Source: a bacterium (GTDB taxonomy: Bacteria > Moduliflexota > Moduliflexia > Moduliflexales > JAUQPW01). From it: 33,088 nucleotides of DNA. The stretch is from NCBI GenBank assembly GCA_030550175.1, contig JAUQPW010000063.1, forward strand, positions 1-33,088. The letters run 5' to 3'. Below are positions 7,403-14,884 of this stretch, piece by piece; the first letter of the stretch is position 1; each line of letters starts with the position of its first letter. Made by a program: the position numbers and the translations under genes. The notes beneath the pieces are model-generated. The model was given only the letters and a program-made list of their open reading frames with translations. It had not been told where the DNA came from and did no database searches.

Positions 7403-9349
7403 ATGAAAGCACGTTTATTTATTTTACTGAGCCTTGTTGGAATATCCATTTCTCAGAGAAGCAAGCCTCCAGACCTTTTCATACCTGGGAGGGCAGGTTT
7501 CAAATCTATCTGTAAGGGTGGATCTCAAAAGGGGATGGGCCTAATCCCCGTTTCATTTATGTTAGTTTTCTGTATCTTGGTTCAGGGAACTCTATGGACA
7601 CCCTCTCTGGCATCTCCCCAGATAGCAAGCTGTGCCGTTTTTCCTGCCGATAATGTGTGGAACGTACCCGTGGATACCCTGCCTGTTGATCCCAATTCGG
7701 CGACGTATATTTCTACGATTGGGGCCACGAAATATGTTCATGCCGATTTTGGTTCCGGAACCTGGAATGGAGGTCCCATAGGCATTCCCTATACGACGGT
7801 GCCGGGGACCCAACCCAAGGTACCTGTTACCTTTGAGTATAGCGACGAAAGTGATCCGGGTCCTTACCCTATTCCTCCCAATCCGCCCATTGAGGGGGGC
7901 AGCAATAGCAGTGGAGACCGTCATGTTTTGGTGTTGGACTATGATAATTGTATCCTATACGAGATGTATTATGCCTTTCCCCAACCGGATGGAAGCTGGT
8001 ATGCAGGCTCAGGGGCAATCTTTGACCTGAAATCCAACGTGCTTCGACCGGCCGGTTGGACCTCAGCCGATGCAGCCGGTCTACCCATCTTGCCGGGATT
8101 GGTACGCTATGAGGAAGTCGCTTCCGGTGAAATTCGGCATGCCCTTCGTTTTACGGCACCGCAGACCCGTAAAGAGTACATCTGGCCCGCCCGCCATTAT
8201 GCCTCCAGCCTCAGCGGCACTCAATATCCGCCCATGGGTCAACGTTTTCGTCTTCGGGCCGATTTCGATATTTCGGGTTTTTCACCCGAGGTACAGGTCA
8301 TCCTTCGGGCCCTGAAAAAATACGGAATGATTTTGGCCGATAACGGCTCTTCCTGGTTTCTCTCCGGGGTACCGGATGAACGCTGGGATAACGATCATCT
8401 CCGCGAACTCCACCAACTTCAAGGTTCAGACTTCGAGGCCGTAGATGAGTCATCGCTGATGGTGCATCCCGACTCGGGACAAACGACAATGCGCGTACCT
8501 TCTCCTGGGTTAACCTTATCAGTTCCCATCGCAGATGTAGCCGATTATAATGGAGATCGTAAAGCAGATATTGCGGTGTATAGACCCTCCACCGGAGAAT
8601 GGCTGGTGTTAGGGAATACCTTGAGTGTTCCCTTCGGGCTACCTGGAGATATACCGGTTCCCGGGGATTATGACGGCAATGGAATAGCAGACTATGCCGT
8701 CTGGCGGCCTTCGACAGGCGATTGGCATGTTTTGCTCAATGGGACCGAAGATATTCAAAACTGGGGCTCTCCAGAGGACACCCCGGTTCCCGGGGATTAT
8801 AATGGAGACAGGATAACCGACCGGGCCGTCTGGAGATCTTCTACCGGAGAATGGTGGATACTTTTCTCAGGGGGTGGTTCCACGGTAACCGTCTGGGGCA
8901 TATCCGGAGACCTTCCCGCTCCTGCCGATTACGACGGGGATGGAAGAGATGATCTGGCTGTTTTTAGACCCCCCAGTGGAACCTGGTATATCCTTAATTC
9001 CAGTAATGGGTTTATCAAGGTACAAACTCTTGGACAGAATGGAGACCTTCCCGTTCCGGGAGATTATGATGGGGACGGTCTGACCAATATAGCTGTTTGG
9101 AGGCCTGGTACCGGAACCTGGATAGGAATCCGCAAAAACAGTAAAATCACCCAAAAGGTTTGGGGATCTCCCGGAGATTTACCTGTTCAGGCCGATTACG
9201 ACGGGGATAGACGAACCGATCTGGGAATCTTCCGGGCTTCCCCAGGAGAATGGCGAATTCTTACCTCTTCCTCTAAATTCACCCAATTTACCATAATCCC
9301 CTGGGGCCTGCCGGGAGATATTGCCGTATCGGCTTCGGGTGGAAAGTAA
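7403..9349 (+). CDS. Exported protein with conserved uncharacterised domain and six FG-GAP/VCBS-like repeats
   Basis: A 648-residue protein. A signal-like stretch (MKARLFILLSLVGISIS) is followed by a second one (about residues 45-71, ending SLASPQ), so Met45 (7535) could be the true start. However, AAAGGAG lies 6 bases before the first ATG and nothing as good precedes Met45. Residues ~75-355 form a domain I know only as a recurring bacterial module (CAVFPADNVWNVPVDTLP, then GDRHVLVLDYDNCILYEMY) without an assigned function. From ~375 come six repeats of about 45 residues, each with an acidic loop (DYNGDRKAD, DYDGNGIAD, DYNGDRITD, DYDGDGRDD, DYDGDGLTN, DYDGDRRTD) and an AVWRPSTGEW-like strand. 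These are typical calcium-binding beta-propeller blades. A secreted or surface binding or carbohydrate-related role is plausible but not shown. Confidence 0.8.
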   Translation: MKARLFILLSLVGISISQRSKPPDLFIPGRAGFKSICKGGSQKGMGLIPVSFMLVFCILVQGTLWTPSLASPQIASCAVFPADNVWNVPVDTLPVDPNSATYISTIGATKYVHADFGSGTWNGGPIGIPYTTVPGTQPKVPVTFEYSDESDPGPYPIPPNPPIEGGSNSSGDRHVLVLDYDNCILYEMYYAFPQPDGSWYAGSGAIFDLKSNVLRPAGWTSADAAGLPILPGLVRYEEVASGEIRHALRFTAPQTRKEYIWPARHYASSLSGTQYPPMGQRFRLRADFDISGFSPEVQVILRALKKYGMILADNGSSWFLSGVPDERWDNDHLRELHQLQGSDFEAVDESSLMVHPDSGQTTMRVPSPGLTLSVPIADVADYNGDRKADIAVYRPSTGEWLVLGNTLSVPFGLPGDIPVPGDYDGNGIADYAVWRPSTGDWHVLLNGTEDIQNWGSPEDTPVPGDYNGDRITDRAVWRSSTGEWWILFSGGGSTVTVWGISGDLPAPADYDGDGRDDLAVFRPPSGTWYILNSSNGFIKVQTLGQNGDLPVPGDYDGDGLTNIAVWRPGTGTWIGIRKNSKITQKVWGSPGDLPVQADYDGDRRTDLGIFRASPGEWRILTSSSKFTQFTIIPWGLPGDIAVSASGGK

Positions 9350-9371
9350 CTTCAAGGTAGTTAAACCAGAG

Positions 9372-11189
9372 TCAATTCTTCTGCGGAAGGGCAAAGACCA
9401 GGATATCATCTCCCAGAGGGTATCCAAAAATTGAGTTTCCTCCGGCGGCAACGGCAATATATTGCGTTCCATCGACTTCATAGGAGATGGGTGGGGCATT
9501 GACTCCGGCTCCACAGGGGAACCTCCAGAGGATCTCCCCGGTTTTAGCATCGAAGGCATCGAAATAACCGTTTCCTTCGCCGGTAAATACTAGACCACCT
9601 GCCATTGCCAGGGCACCTCCTACCATGGGTTGCGCCATCTTTTTCTGCCATAAGACCTTTCCCGTAGAGGTATGAATGGCCGTGAAGGTGCCCCATTGCT
9701 CTTCTTTAATTTGTATAAAAAAGGTATAGCTTTCCCACGGTTTGTTCTCGTCTGGAGTTAAGGTCCGGGAGATATATCGGGCAGGTAAGTGAATCCCAGA
9801 GATATAAACTGCCTCTGTTTGCGGGCTATAGGCTACAGGTGACCAGGAAGAGCCGCCGGTTGCAGAAGGTGCAATGCGGGTTCCTTCGGGAGAAGGTGGG
9901 GTGAATAGGTTCTCTTGTGGGACAAACGGTTCAGATTTCAGGAGAAGTTTTCCGGTTTGTCGATCATGGATATAAAACCATCCGGTCTTGCTCGCCTGAC
10001 CCACGGCCTGGATCTTTTTTCCATCCTGGATGATATCGAACAATATAGCCGGGCTTGCCACATCATAACCCCACCGGTCGTGGGGTACCTGTTGGTAATA
10101 CCATTTGAGCTGCCCCGTTTCCACATCCAGGGCCACCAGGCTTACGGTATAAAGGTTATCCCCGGGACGGGTTGAATCATCCATTTGAGGAGAAGGATTT
10201 CCGGTTCCTACATAAAGGAAGCCCAACTCGGGATCTAAAGCAGAGGCCGACCATACAGAACCACCGCCTACCTTCCAGGTATGGGAATATTTTTTAAAAG
10301 CAACCTTTTCTGCTTCGATATCCCGGTGGAGATCTTCTCCTTCCGGGGTCGTAGTTCGCCATTCCCCTTCCCAGCCCTTCTCAGGGATGGTATACCATCT
10401 CCAGATTTCTTTTCCACTTTGAGCATCGTAGGCGGCCAGAAAACCTCGCAAGCCATATTCTCCTCCGGAGATTCCAATCGCCGTATGAAGTTGTTGGTCT
10501 CCTTCTTTAATGTTCATGTGCAGCCCATAGCCGACCCCCATGGTTCCTACCATAACCTTCCCCTTATAAATCATGGGAGCCATATTGGAGCTATATCCGG
10601 TAGCCCCGGTAACGGTTCCTCCCTGGAATTCTTTGACTCCCAGTACCGCCTCCACCGTTTCGCGTTTTCCGGCTTCAGGATCTGTGATTTCTCTATCCCA
10701 TACCACCTGTCCTGTCCTTTGATCCAGGGCTATCAACCGCGCATCAATCGTTGCCATGTATACTTTGCCATAACCCACGGCTACCCCTCGATTCGCCGGT
10801 CCACAACAAAACTTTTCCGTACGAAGCTTGTGTTCATACCGCCAAATCTGTTTGCCCGTCCTGGCATCTAAAGCGACTACATGATTAAAAGGAGTAGTGA
10901 TATACATAACCCCGTCCACCACTAAAGGATTGGTTTGAAAAGATCCGATCTTTCCCGTTTGGAAGATCCATCGGGGAGTCAGGTTTTTGACATTCTCTAC
11001 GTTGATCTGGTCAAGGGGGCTATAGCGTTGGTTGGAGTAATCATGGCCGTAGAGGAGCCAATTTTTTTTGTCTTGATAGGCTTCGAGCAGACGAGCATCG
11101 GTTACCTCTTCAGCTTTACCACTTTCAAACCACGACGAACTTATCAAACCCATGAGAATAATCAGCAGACAGTTAAATTTTTTTGTCAT
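9372..11189 (-). CDS. PQQ-dependent dehydrogenase (quinoprotein alcohol dehydrogenase family), periplasmic
   Basis: A 605-residue protein with a Sec signal peptide (MTKKFNCLLIILMGLISSSW) and eight-bladed propeller W-motifs such as VVALDARTGKQIWRY. Hallmarks of PQQ alcohol dehydrogenases are the vicinal disulfide C128-C129 in CCGPANRGVA, the metal ligand Glu244 (SGGEYGLRG) and Asn331 (VGTGNPSP). The usual catalytic segment HDxWDYD reads HDRWGYD (370-376), so the normal catalytic Asp position appears to be Gly374 while Asp376 is kept. There is no fused cytochrome c domain, so electrons must leave through a separate cytochrome. The ATG overlaps the hyuB stop by 4 bases (ATGA), with AAGGAGGAG in front, so translation is coupled to hyuB. 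No PQQ synthesis gene is in the window. Confidence 0.88.
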   Translation of the reverse strand: MTKKFNCLLIILMGLISSSWFESGKAEEVTDARLLEAYQDKKNWLLYGHDYSNQRYSPLDQINVENVKNLTPRWIFQTGKIGSFQTNPLVVDGVMYITTPFNHVVALDARTGKQIWRYEHKLRTEKFCCGPANRGVAVGYGKVYMATIDARLIALDQRTGQVVWDREITDPEAGKRETVEAVLGVKEFQGGTVTGATGYSSNMAPMIYKGKVMVGTMGVGYGLHMNIKEGDQQLHTAIGISGGEYGLRGFLAAYDAQSGKEIWRWYTIPEKGWEGEWRTTTPEGEDLHRDIEAEKVAFKKYSHTWKVGGGSVWSASALDPELGFLYVGTGNPSPQMDDSTRPGDNLYTVSLVALDVETGQLKWYYQQVPHDRWGYDVASPAILFDIIQDGKKIQAVGQASKTGWFYIHDRQTGKLLLKSEPFVPQENLFTPPSPEGTRIAPSATGGSSWSPVAYSPQTEAVYISGIHLPARYISRTLTPDENKPWESYTFFIQIKEEQWGTFTAIHTSTGKVLWQKKMAQPMVGGALAMAGGLVFTGEGNGYFDAFDAKTGEILWRFPCGAGVNAPPISYEVDGTQYIAVAAGGNSIFGYPLGDDILVFALPQKN

Positions 11190-12927
11190 ATCTCCTCCTT
11201 AGTCCGAAGGGACGCCCGTAACTTTGCAGTCCCTTCTCTATCAACCTCCTGGTTCCCTTCTTTGATCAAGACTCCGTACTCTTGCTTTGCTATTTCCCGA
11301 TCATAGTATCCACGTTGAACATCTTTCAAAACCAATTCTGGCGGACGATCCAGAGGATCCCCATAGCCTCCTCCTCCAGGGGTTTCTAATCGCAACAGGT
11401 CCCCGGCCTGCATCGGTATCCCTTCATCTTTGCTGATATGGGGAGGAAAGTATTCTTTTCCCTGAAGTAGGAAAGTATGTTTTACAGGTTTGGCCGGTCT
11501 TCCTTTAAGGACTCCGAAAGGAGCAAAGCGCCCTCGTTCCCCAAGGAGAAAGGCACTGGCCGTTCCCCGTCTAAGTTGAAACTCAAAAATAACCCCGAGT
11601 CCCCCCCGATGCAGGCCAGCTCCTCCAGATCCCTCCCGGATGGCATATTGGGTAAACAGAATCGGATAACGGGCTTCAAAAATCTCCAGAGCCTGCGTTC
11701 GAGCCAGGGCAATGGTAGGATTACCATTGATCAATCCATCTGTAAGGTAATTTCCGCCATATCCCCCTCCGATAAAAGAGTAAAAAACAAAGTATCCCCT
11801 GGCCGGATCTTCTCCTCCCACCGAGAGATTCGTGACTGTCCCCATGGGAGCTGCATAACATCTTTCCGGAATAACCTGACTCAGTGCACCCAGTACGACA
11901 TCGATGATTCGCTGACAGACCTCAGCGGCGCACCCGGACACGGGACGAGGTGGTTGGGCATTGAGAAAAGTTGTGGGAGGAATGTTAAAGGAAAAGGGGA
12001 TAAAACATCCGGCATTGATGGGTACATCAGGAAAGATATGCTTAAAAGCAATATAAACCCCGGCTATGGTTGTGCTCAGGACACTGTTCAGCGGCCCTCG
12101 ACAGGGAGGACTGCTTTTGGAAAAATCCAGATGGACTTCGCTCCCCCTCACCTCCATCTCCAGATGAATGGTTAGCGGTTTCCAATCCACCCCATCGCTA
12201 TCCAGATAGTCTTCAAACACGTACTTTCCATCCGGGATAGTTTCAATATAGCTTCGCATCAACTGCTCCGAGCGAGCCTTCATTTCCTCGATAGCCACAA
12301 AAACCGTTTCCTCTCCGTATCGATCGAGAAGTCGAGTGAGTCGGTCAGCCCCGAGATTAAGGGAAGCGACCTTAGCGATGATATCTCCCTGCCGTTCTTC
12401 AGGCACCCGCACGTTGTGCAGGATGATGTCCAGGACCTCCTGGTTCAATTTACCCTTATCAAAGAGTCGCACAGGAGGAAGCCGTAACCCTTCCTGATAA
12501 ATTTCCGTAGCTTTGGTACAAAATCCACCGGGGACCCGTCCCCCAATATCCGGCCAATGGCCGCTGTTGGCCAGGAAGGCGGTTAATTTCCCTTTATAGA
12601 AGAAGGGTTTCACCATCTTTACATCCATTAAATGGGTTCCTCCCAGATAGGGATCGTTCACGATATGGACATCTCCCGGAGCTACATCTGAAATTCGCTC
12701 GATGACGGAACGGACGGTAAACTCCATCACATAGATGAAGTTGGGAAGTCCTCGAGGTCCTTGGGTAATAACCTCCCCGGTGGTTTTGTGATAAATGCCA
12801 CTGGCCCGGTCAAAACCATCGGAGATGACCGGTGAGAAAGCCATCCGCTCCAGCGTGGCATCCATCTCGTCGGCTATTTGCTCTAGACTACCGCGGTCAC
12901 GGCTAAGGTAATCGGGTCTATTTTCAT
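11186..12927 (-). pseudogene. hyuB: Hydantoinase B / 5-oxoprolinase subunit B family, frameshifted near the N-terminus
   Basis: The main frame (11186-12865, 559 residues) starts inside the family's conserved N-terminus: MDATLERMAFSPVISDGFD. The missing front can be read upstream. In the same frame comes RGSLEQIADEM, and in the next frame ATG (12925-12927) gives MKIDPITLAVT, the standard family start. The two join at about 12889-12897 if one C is restored (GTGACC-CGCGGT), so a 1-base deletion split the gene. The body keeps NDPYLGGTHLMDV, NSGHWPDIGG and the glycine-rich GGGGYGDPLDR near the C-terminus. With HyuA it would form an ATP-dependent hydantoinase/oxoprolinase or related carboxylase. 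A shorter product from the internal ATG is possible but lacks about 30 conserved residues. It overlaps the PQQ dehydrogenase by 4 bases. Confidence 0.78.
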
Positions 12928-13191
12928 AATATCAAATCCATACGCTTCGAGTGAAGTCTCATCTCACCTTACCAAAGCTATCATGCAACGATGCGTTGGC
13001 TTTCAAAGTAAAAAAGCTATTTATATAAAATAGGGATAAATCTTATTAAACCAGTTTCTTTGCTAAAAGCAAGGGATTTTTTTGACTATCCTGATTGGAG
13101 AGGAATTTAAAACGATAGAAATTTGGCAGGATCGTATTCATATCGATCCAAATATATGTCACGGTAAAACCATATATCAAAGGACCATGTA

Positions 13192-13425
13192 TTATGATAG
13201 TAACTGTAACCATTTAGTAGGTGCCCCTTTTTCCGTCTGAACACCCCCCAATCCCCCCTCCAAGGGGGGCTTCAGCAGCAGCAACCCCTCCTCAGTCTCC
13301 CCTGGAGGGGGCCAGGGGGGTGTTTCTTTTCCCACCTACTAAACAGTCATGACCCGTTGGGTCGCCACGAAGCATGAAAATCGTAAGACGATTTTCGTAA
13401 GAAATTGATACGGATACTTATGATA
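13192..13425. repeat. 8-bp target-site duplication TTATGATA flanking the palindromic element
   Basis: TTATGATA occurs at 13192-13199 and again at 13418-13425, immediately outside the two ends of the inserted element. Fusing them restores the DUF433 coding sequence across the junction, apart from one separate A insertion on the left. This is strong evidence for transposition rather than recombination. Confidence 0.75.
13200..13417. mobile_element. Palindromic MITE-like element, copy 1 (218 bp, inserted in DUF433 gene)
   Basis: The left end reads GTAACTGTAACCATTTAG and the right end, read inward on the minus strand, GTATCCGTATCAATTT, an imperfect terminal inverted repeat that continues as TAGTAGGTG. 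The core is C-rich then G-rich (13245-13322) and folds on itself. It encodes nothing. About 58 bases (roughly 13344-13401) interrupt the right terminal repeat relative to copy 2 and contain two small hairpins (GACCC/GGGTC and AAAATCG/CGATTTT). The GTAA end and the 8-bp target duplication recall IS66-family transposition, so it may be moved by such a transposase elsewhere in the genome. That link is inference. Confidence 0.7.
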
Positions 13426-13471
13426 TCTGTTATCCTTGACAACCTTGCTGACGGATTGACACCTGAAGAGA

Positions 13472-13756
13472 TCATCGCGGAATATCTGCCATTAACTTTG
13501 GAAGATGTACGGGCTGCCATAGCCTATACTGCTGCATTGACAAGAGAAGAGGAACTTGTTCCACTACGCTGACAAACTCGGCTAATAGGTTATCTCCGGG
13601 GGAGTCTATCACCCGACCTCGGTGTTGTTGGATGAGGGAAGCTACGATCCCCCGATACTCGGTCAGGGTTCGGACGGTGACTTCTTCGTCGTCGCCCATG
13701 AGGCGGCTGTAGCCTTGAACATCGGCGCTGAAAATGGCGACTAATTTGCGTTCCAT
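13472..13756 (-). pseudogene. Class III adenylate/guanylate cyclase, N-terminal fragment
   Basis: From Met at 13756 the frame reads MERKLVAIFSADVQGYSRLM and continues to DSPGDNLLAEFVSVVE. This is the start of a class III nucleotide cyclase domain with both metal-binding Asp positions (FSAD and GD). Homology stops at about 13560, where the strand becomes the 3' end of the DUF433 gene, and the last ~30 residues to the stop are unrelated. The rest of the catalytic domain and any output domain are absent, so the fragment cannot be an active cyclase. It marks a recombination junction in the region between hyuA and hyuB. Confidence 0.75.
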
Positions 13757-13835
13757 GACAAAAAGTGGCTGATGAATGGCAAGTAAAACAAGCACGAAGT
13801 GAGACTTTAGGATTCCTTTTCCGGCAGGATGCTTC

Positions 13836-14753
13836 TTATATCAATTTTCCATTAGAAAAGATCAACCGGATACCTGCATTTTGTACAGCTTCCTGCACTT
13901 CGGGCCGGGCCCGGTAGCAGAAACACAGAGGGAAAATCTCGCCGGGTAGATTTTCTCGCGCTCTCTTGAGTTGCTCGCTAAACTTTTCTACTTCTCTTAG
14001 AGTCAGATTACGTTTCGCCTCTCCGACAATCCAGATCTTTCTTTCTGGTTTTGTTGGATCCATAGCTGTTCCGAAGATATCCACTTCTTCTGGTTCATCG
14101 TCCCAGGTTTTCCATACCCGCTCCAACATGCTTACCTGCCAGCCAAATTCACGTCTTAACGTAGCATACACGACACTGTGCGCAACATCTTCAATATCCC
14201 CGCCCATCATGTCACTCAGGCCTCCGACCTGTTTACGAAGGCCATCGATGGCATGGACTAGTTGCTCAATAGCCGATTCTAACCTGCCTAAGCGCTCCTC
14301 ACTGCGCCGTTGGGCCTCAGCCAACTCGGCCACCCGCTGCTCAGTCCGTTGCTGGGCCTCAGCCAGCCGCTCCACAGCCAGTTCCAAGCTACTTACCCGT
14401 TCCTCGGTACGTCGCTGCGCCTCAGCCAACTCGGCCACCCGCTGCTCAGTCCGTTGCTGGGCCTCAGCCAGCCGCTCCACAGCCAGTTCCAAGCTACTTA
14501 CCCGTTCCTCGGTACGTCGCTGCGCCTCAGCTAACTGGGCTATCTGCTGTTCGGTCCGTTGCTGGGCCTCAGCTAACTCGGCCACTGTCTGCTTCAGTTC
14601 TCGGAAGTCCTCGCGCGGCACACCAACCTGGTAGATCTGCGTGATCACTTTATCCAATACGTTCAGGAGAACGCCTGCGGTCCGCTCATCAAAGGCCTGT
14701 TGCAACTCGGCCAATAGAGCCTGTCGATTGACTGGTGTCCATATATCGCTCAT
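13836..14753 (-). CDS. Coiled-coil protein with C-terminal PD-(D/E)XK-like domain (DUF3782 type)
   Basis: A 305-residue protein. Residues ~55-175 are a long coiled coil of AEAQRRTEERV / LELAVERLAEAQQRTEQRV units with a 35-residue period (five heptads), matched by an exact 105-bp DNA repeat. The C-terminal domain has EEVDIFG (Asp225), then IWIVGEAK (Glu245, Lys247), the D...ExK pattern of PD-(D/E)XK nuclease folds. DUF3782 proteins of this design occur in thermophiles and cyanobacteria, and their function is not established. The gene is visibly GC-richer than its neighbours, suggesting recent arrival. GAGGA lies 8 bases before the ATG, and a promoter is predicted at 14799-14827. Confidence 0.75.
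   Translation of the reverse strand: MSDIWTPVNRQALLAELQQAFDERTAGVLLNVLDKVITQIYQVGVPREDFRELKQTVAELAEAQQRTEQQIAQLAEAQRRTEERVSSLELAVERLAEAQQRTEQRVAELAEAQRRTEERVSSLELAVERLAEAQQRTEQRVAELAEAQRRSEERLGRLESAIEQLVHAIDGLRKQVGGLSDMMGGDIEDVAHSVVYATLRREFGWQVSMLERVWKTWDDEPEEVDIFGTAMDPTKPERKIWIVGEAKRNLTLREVEKFSEQLKRARENLPGEIFPLCFCYRARPEVQEAVQNAGIRLIFSNGKLI
14321..14530 (-). repeat. Two tandem 105-bp repeats inside the coiled-coil gene
   Basis: 14321-14425 and 14426-14530 are essentially identical, with a diverged partial copy after them. One unit equals 35 residues, so changes in copy number keep the frame and the heptad register and would alter only the length of the coiled coil. Confidence 0.85.
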
Positions 14754-14798
14754 CGTTTCTGTCCTCGATTTTGAATCCTAACTTAACAGTTTGCTTTA

Positions 14799-14827
14799 AG
14801 TTTAAAGGCCTGATAAGGATTTGTCAA
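14799..14827 (-). promoter_or_regulatory. Predicted sigma-70 promoter of the coiled-coil gene
   Basis: On the minus strand there is TTGACA (14822-14827), a 17-base spacer and TAAACT (14799-14804, 4 of 6). It lies about 45 bases before the start codon at 14753. Confidence 0.5.
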
Positions 14828-14884
14828 GAACTTTGGGGTTATAAAGGATTTGCTCCAACGAAAAAGGACCATCGTGTGAGGAGA

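Larger units (their letters stand above)
13130..13572 (+). pseudogene. DUF433 family protein (possible antitoxin) split by a palindromic element
   Basis: The left piece (13130-13199) encodes DRIHIDPNICHGK and then, one frame over, PYIKGPCIM. The right piece from 13418 encodes MISVILDNLADGLTPEEI through to LVPLR and TGA at 13570-13572. Removing 13200-13417 and one copy of the TTATGATA duplication, plus one A in the AAAA run near 13174, gives an uninterrupted DUF433 protein of normal length whose motifs (HGKP, IKG, SVILDNLADGLTPEEIIAEY) lie in order. DUF433 proteins often pair with PIN or DUF5615-type toxins. No partner is visible. The 3' end overlaps the minus-strand cyclase fragment. Confidence 0.75.

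Noticed and set aside
10281..10871. 196-codon plus-strand frame inside the PQQ dehydrogenase gene
   Set aside because: It is a shadow of a well-supported gene on the other strand, and its translation shows no domain.
14321..14530. Tandem 105-bp repeats considered as a CRISPR or VNTR array
   Set aside because: Units are contiguous without spacers and encode coiled-coil heptads in frame, so they are an in-gene repeat.
13966..14634. 222-codon plus-strand frame over the coiled-coil gene
   Set aside because: A low-complexity Ser/Arg/Cys-rich antisense image of the heptad repeats.
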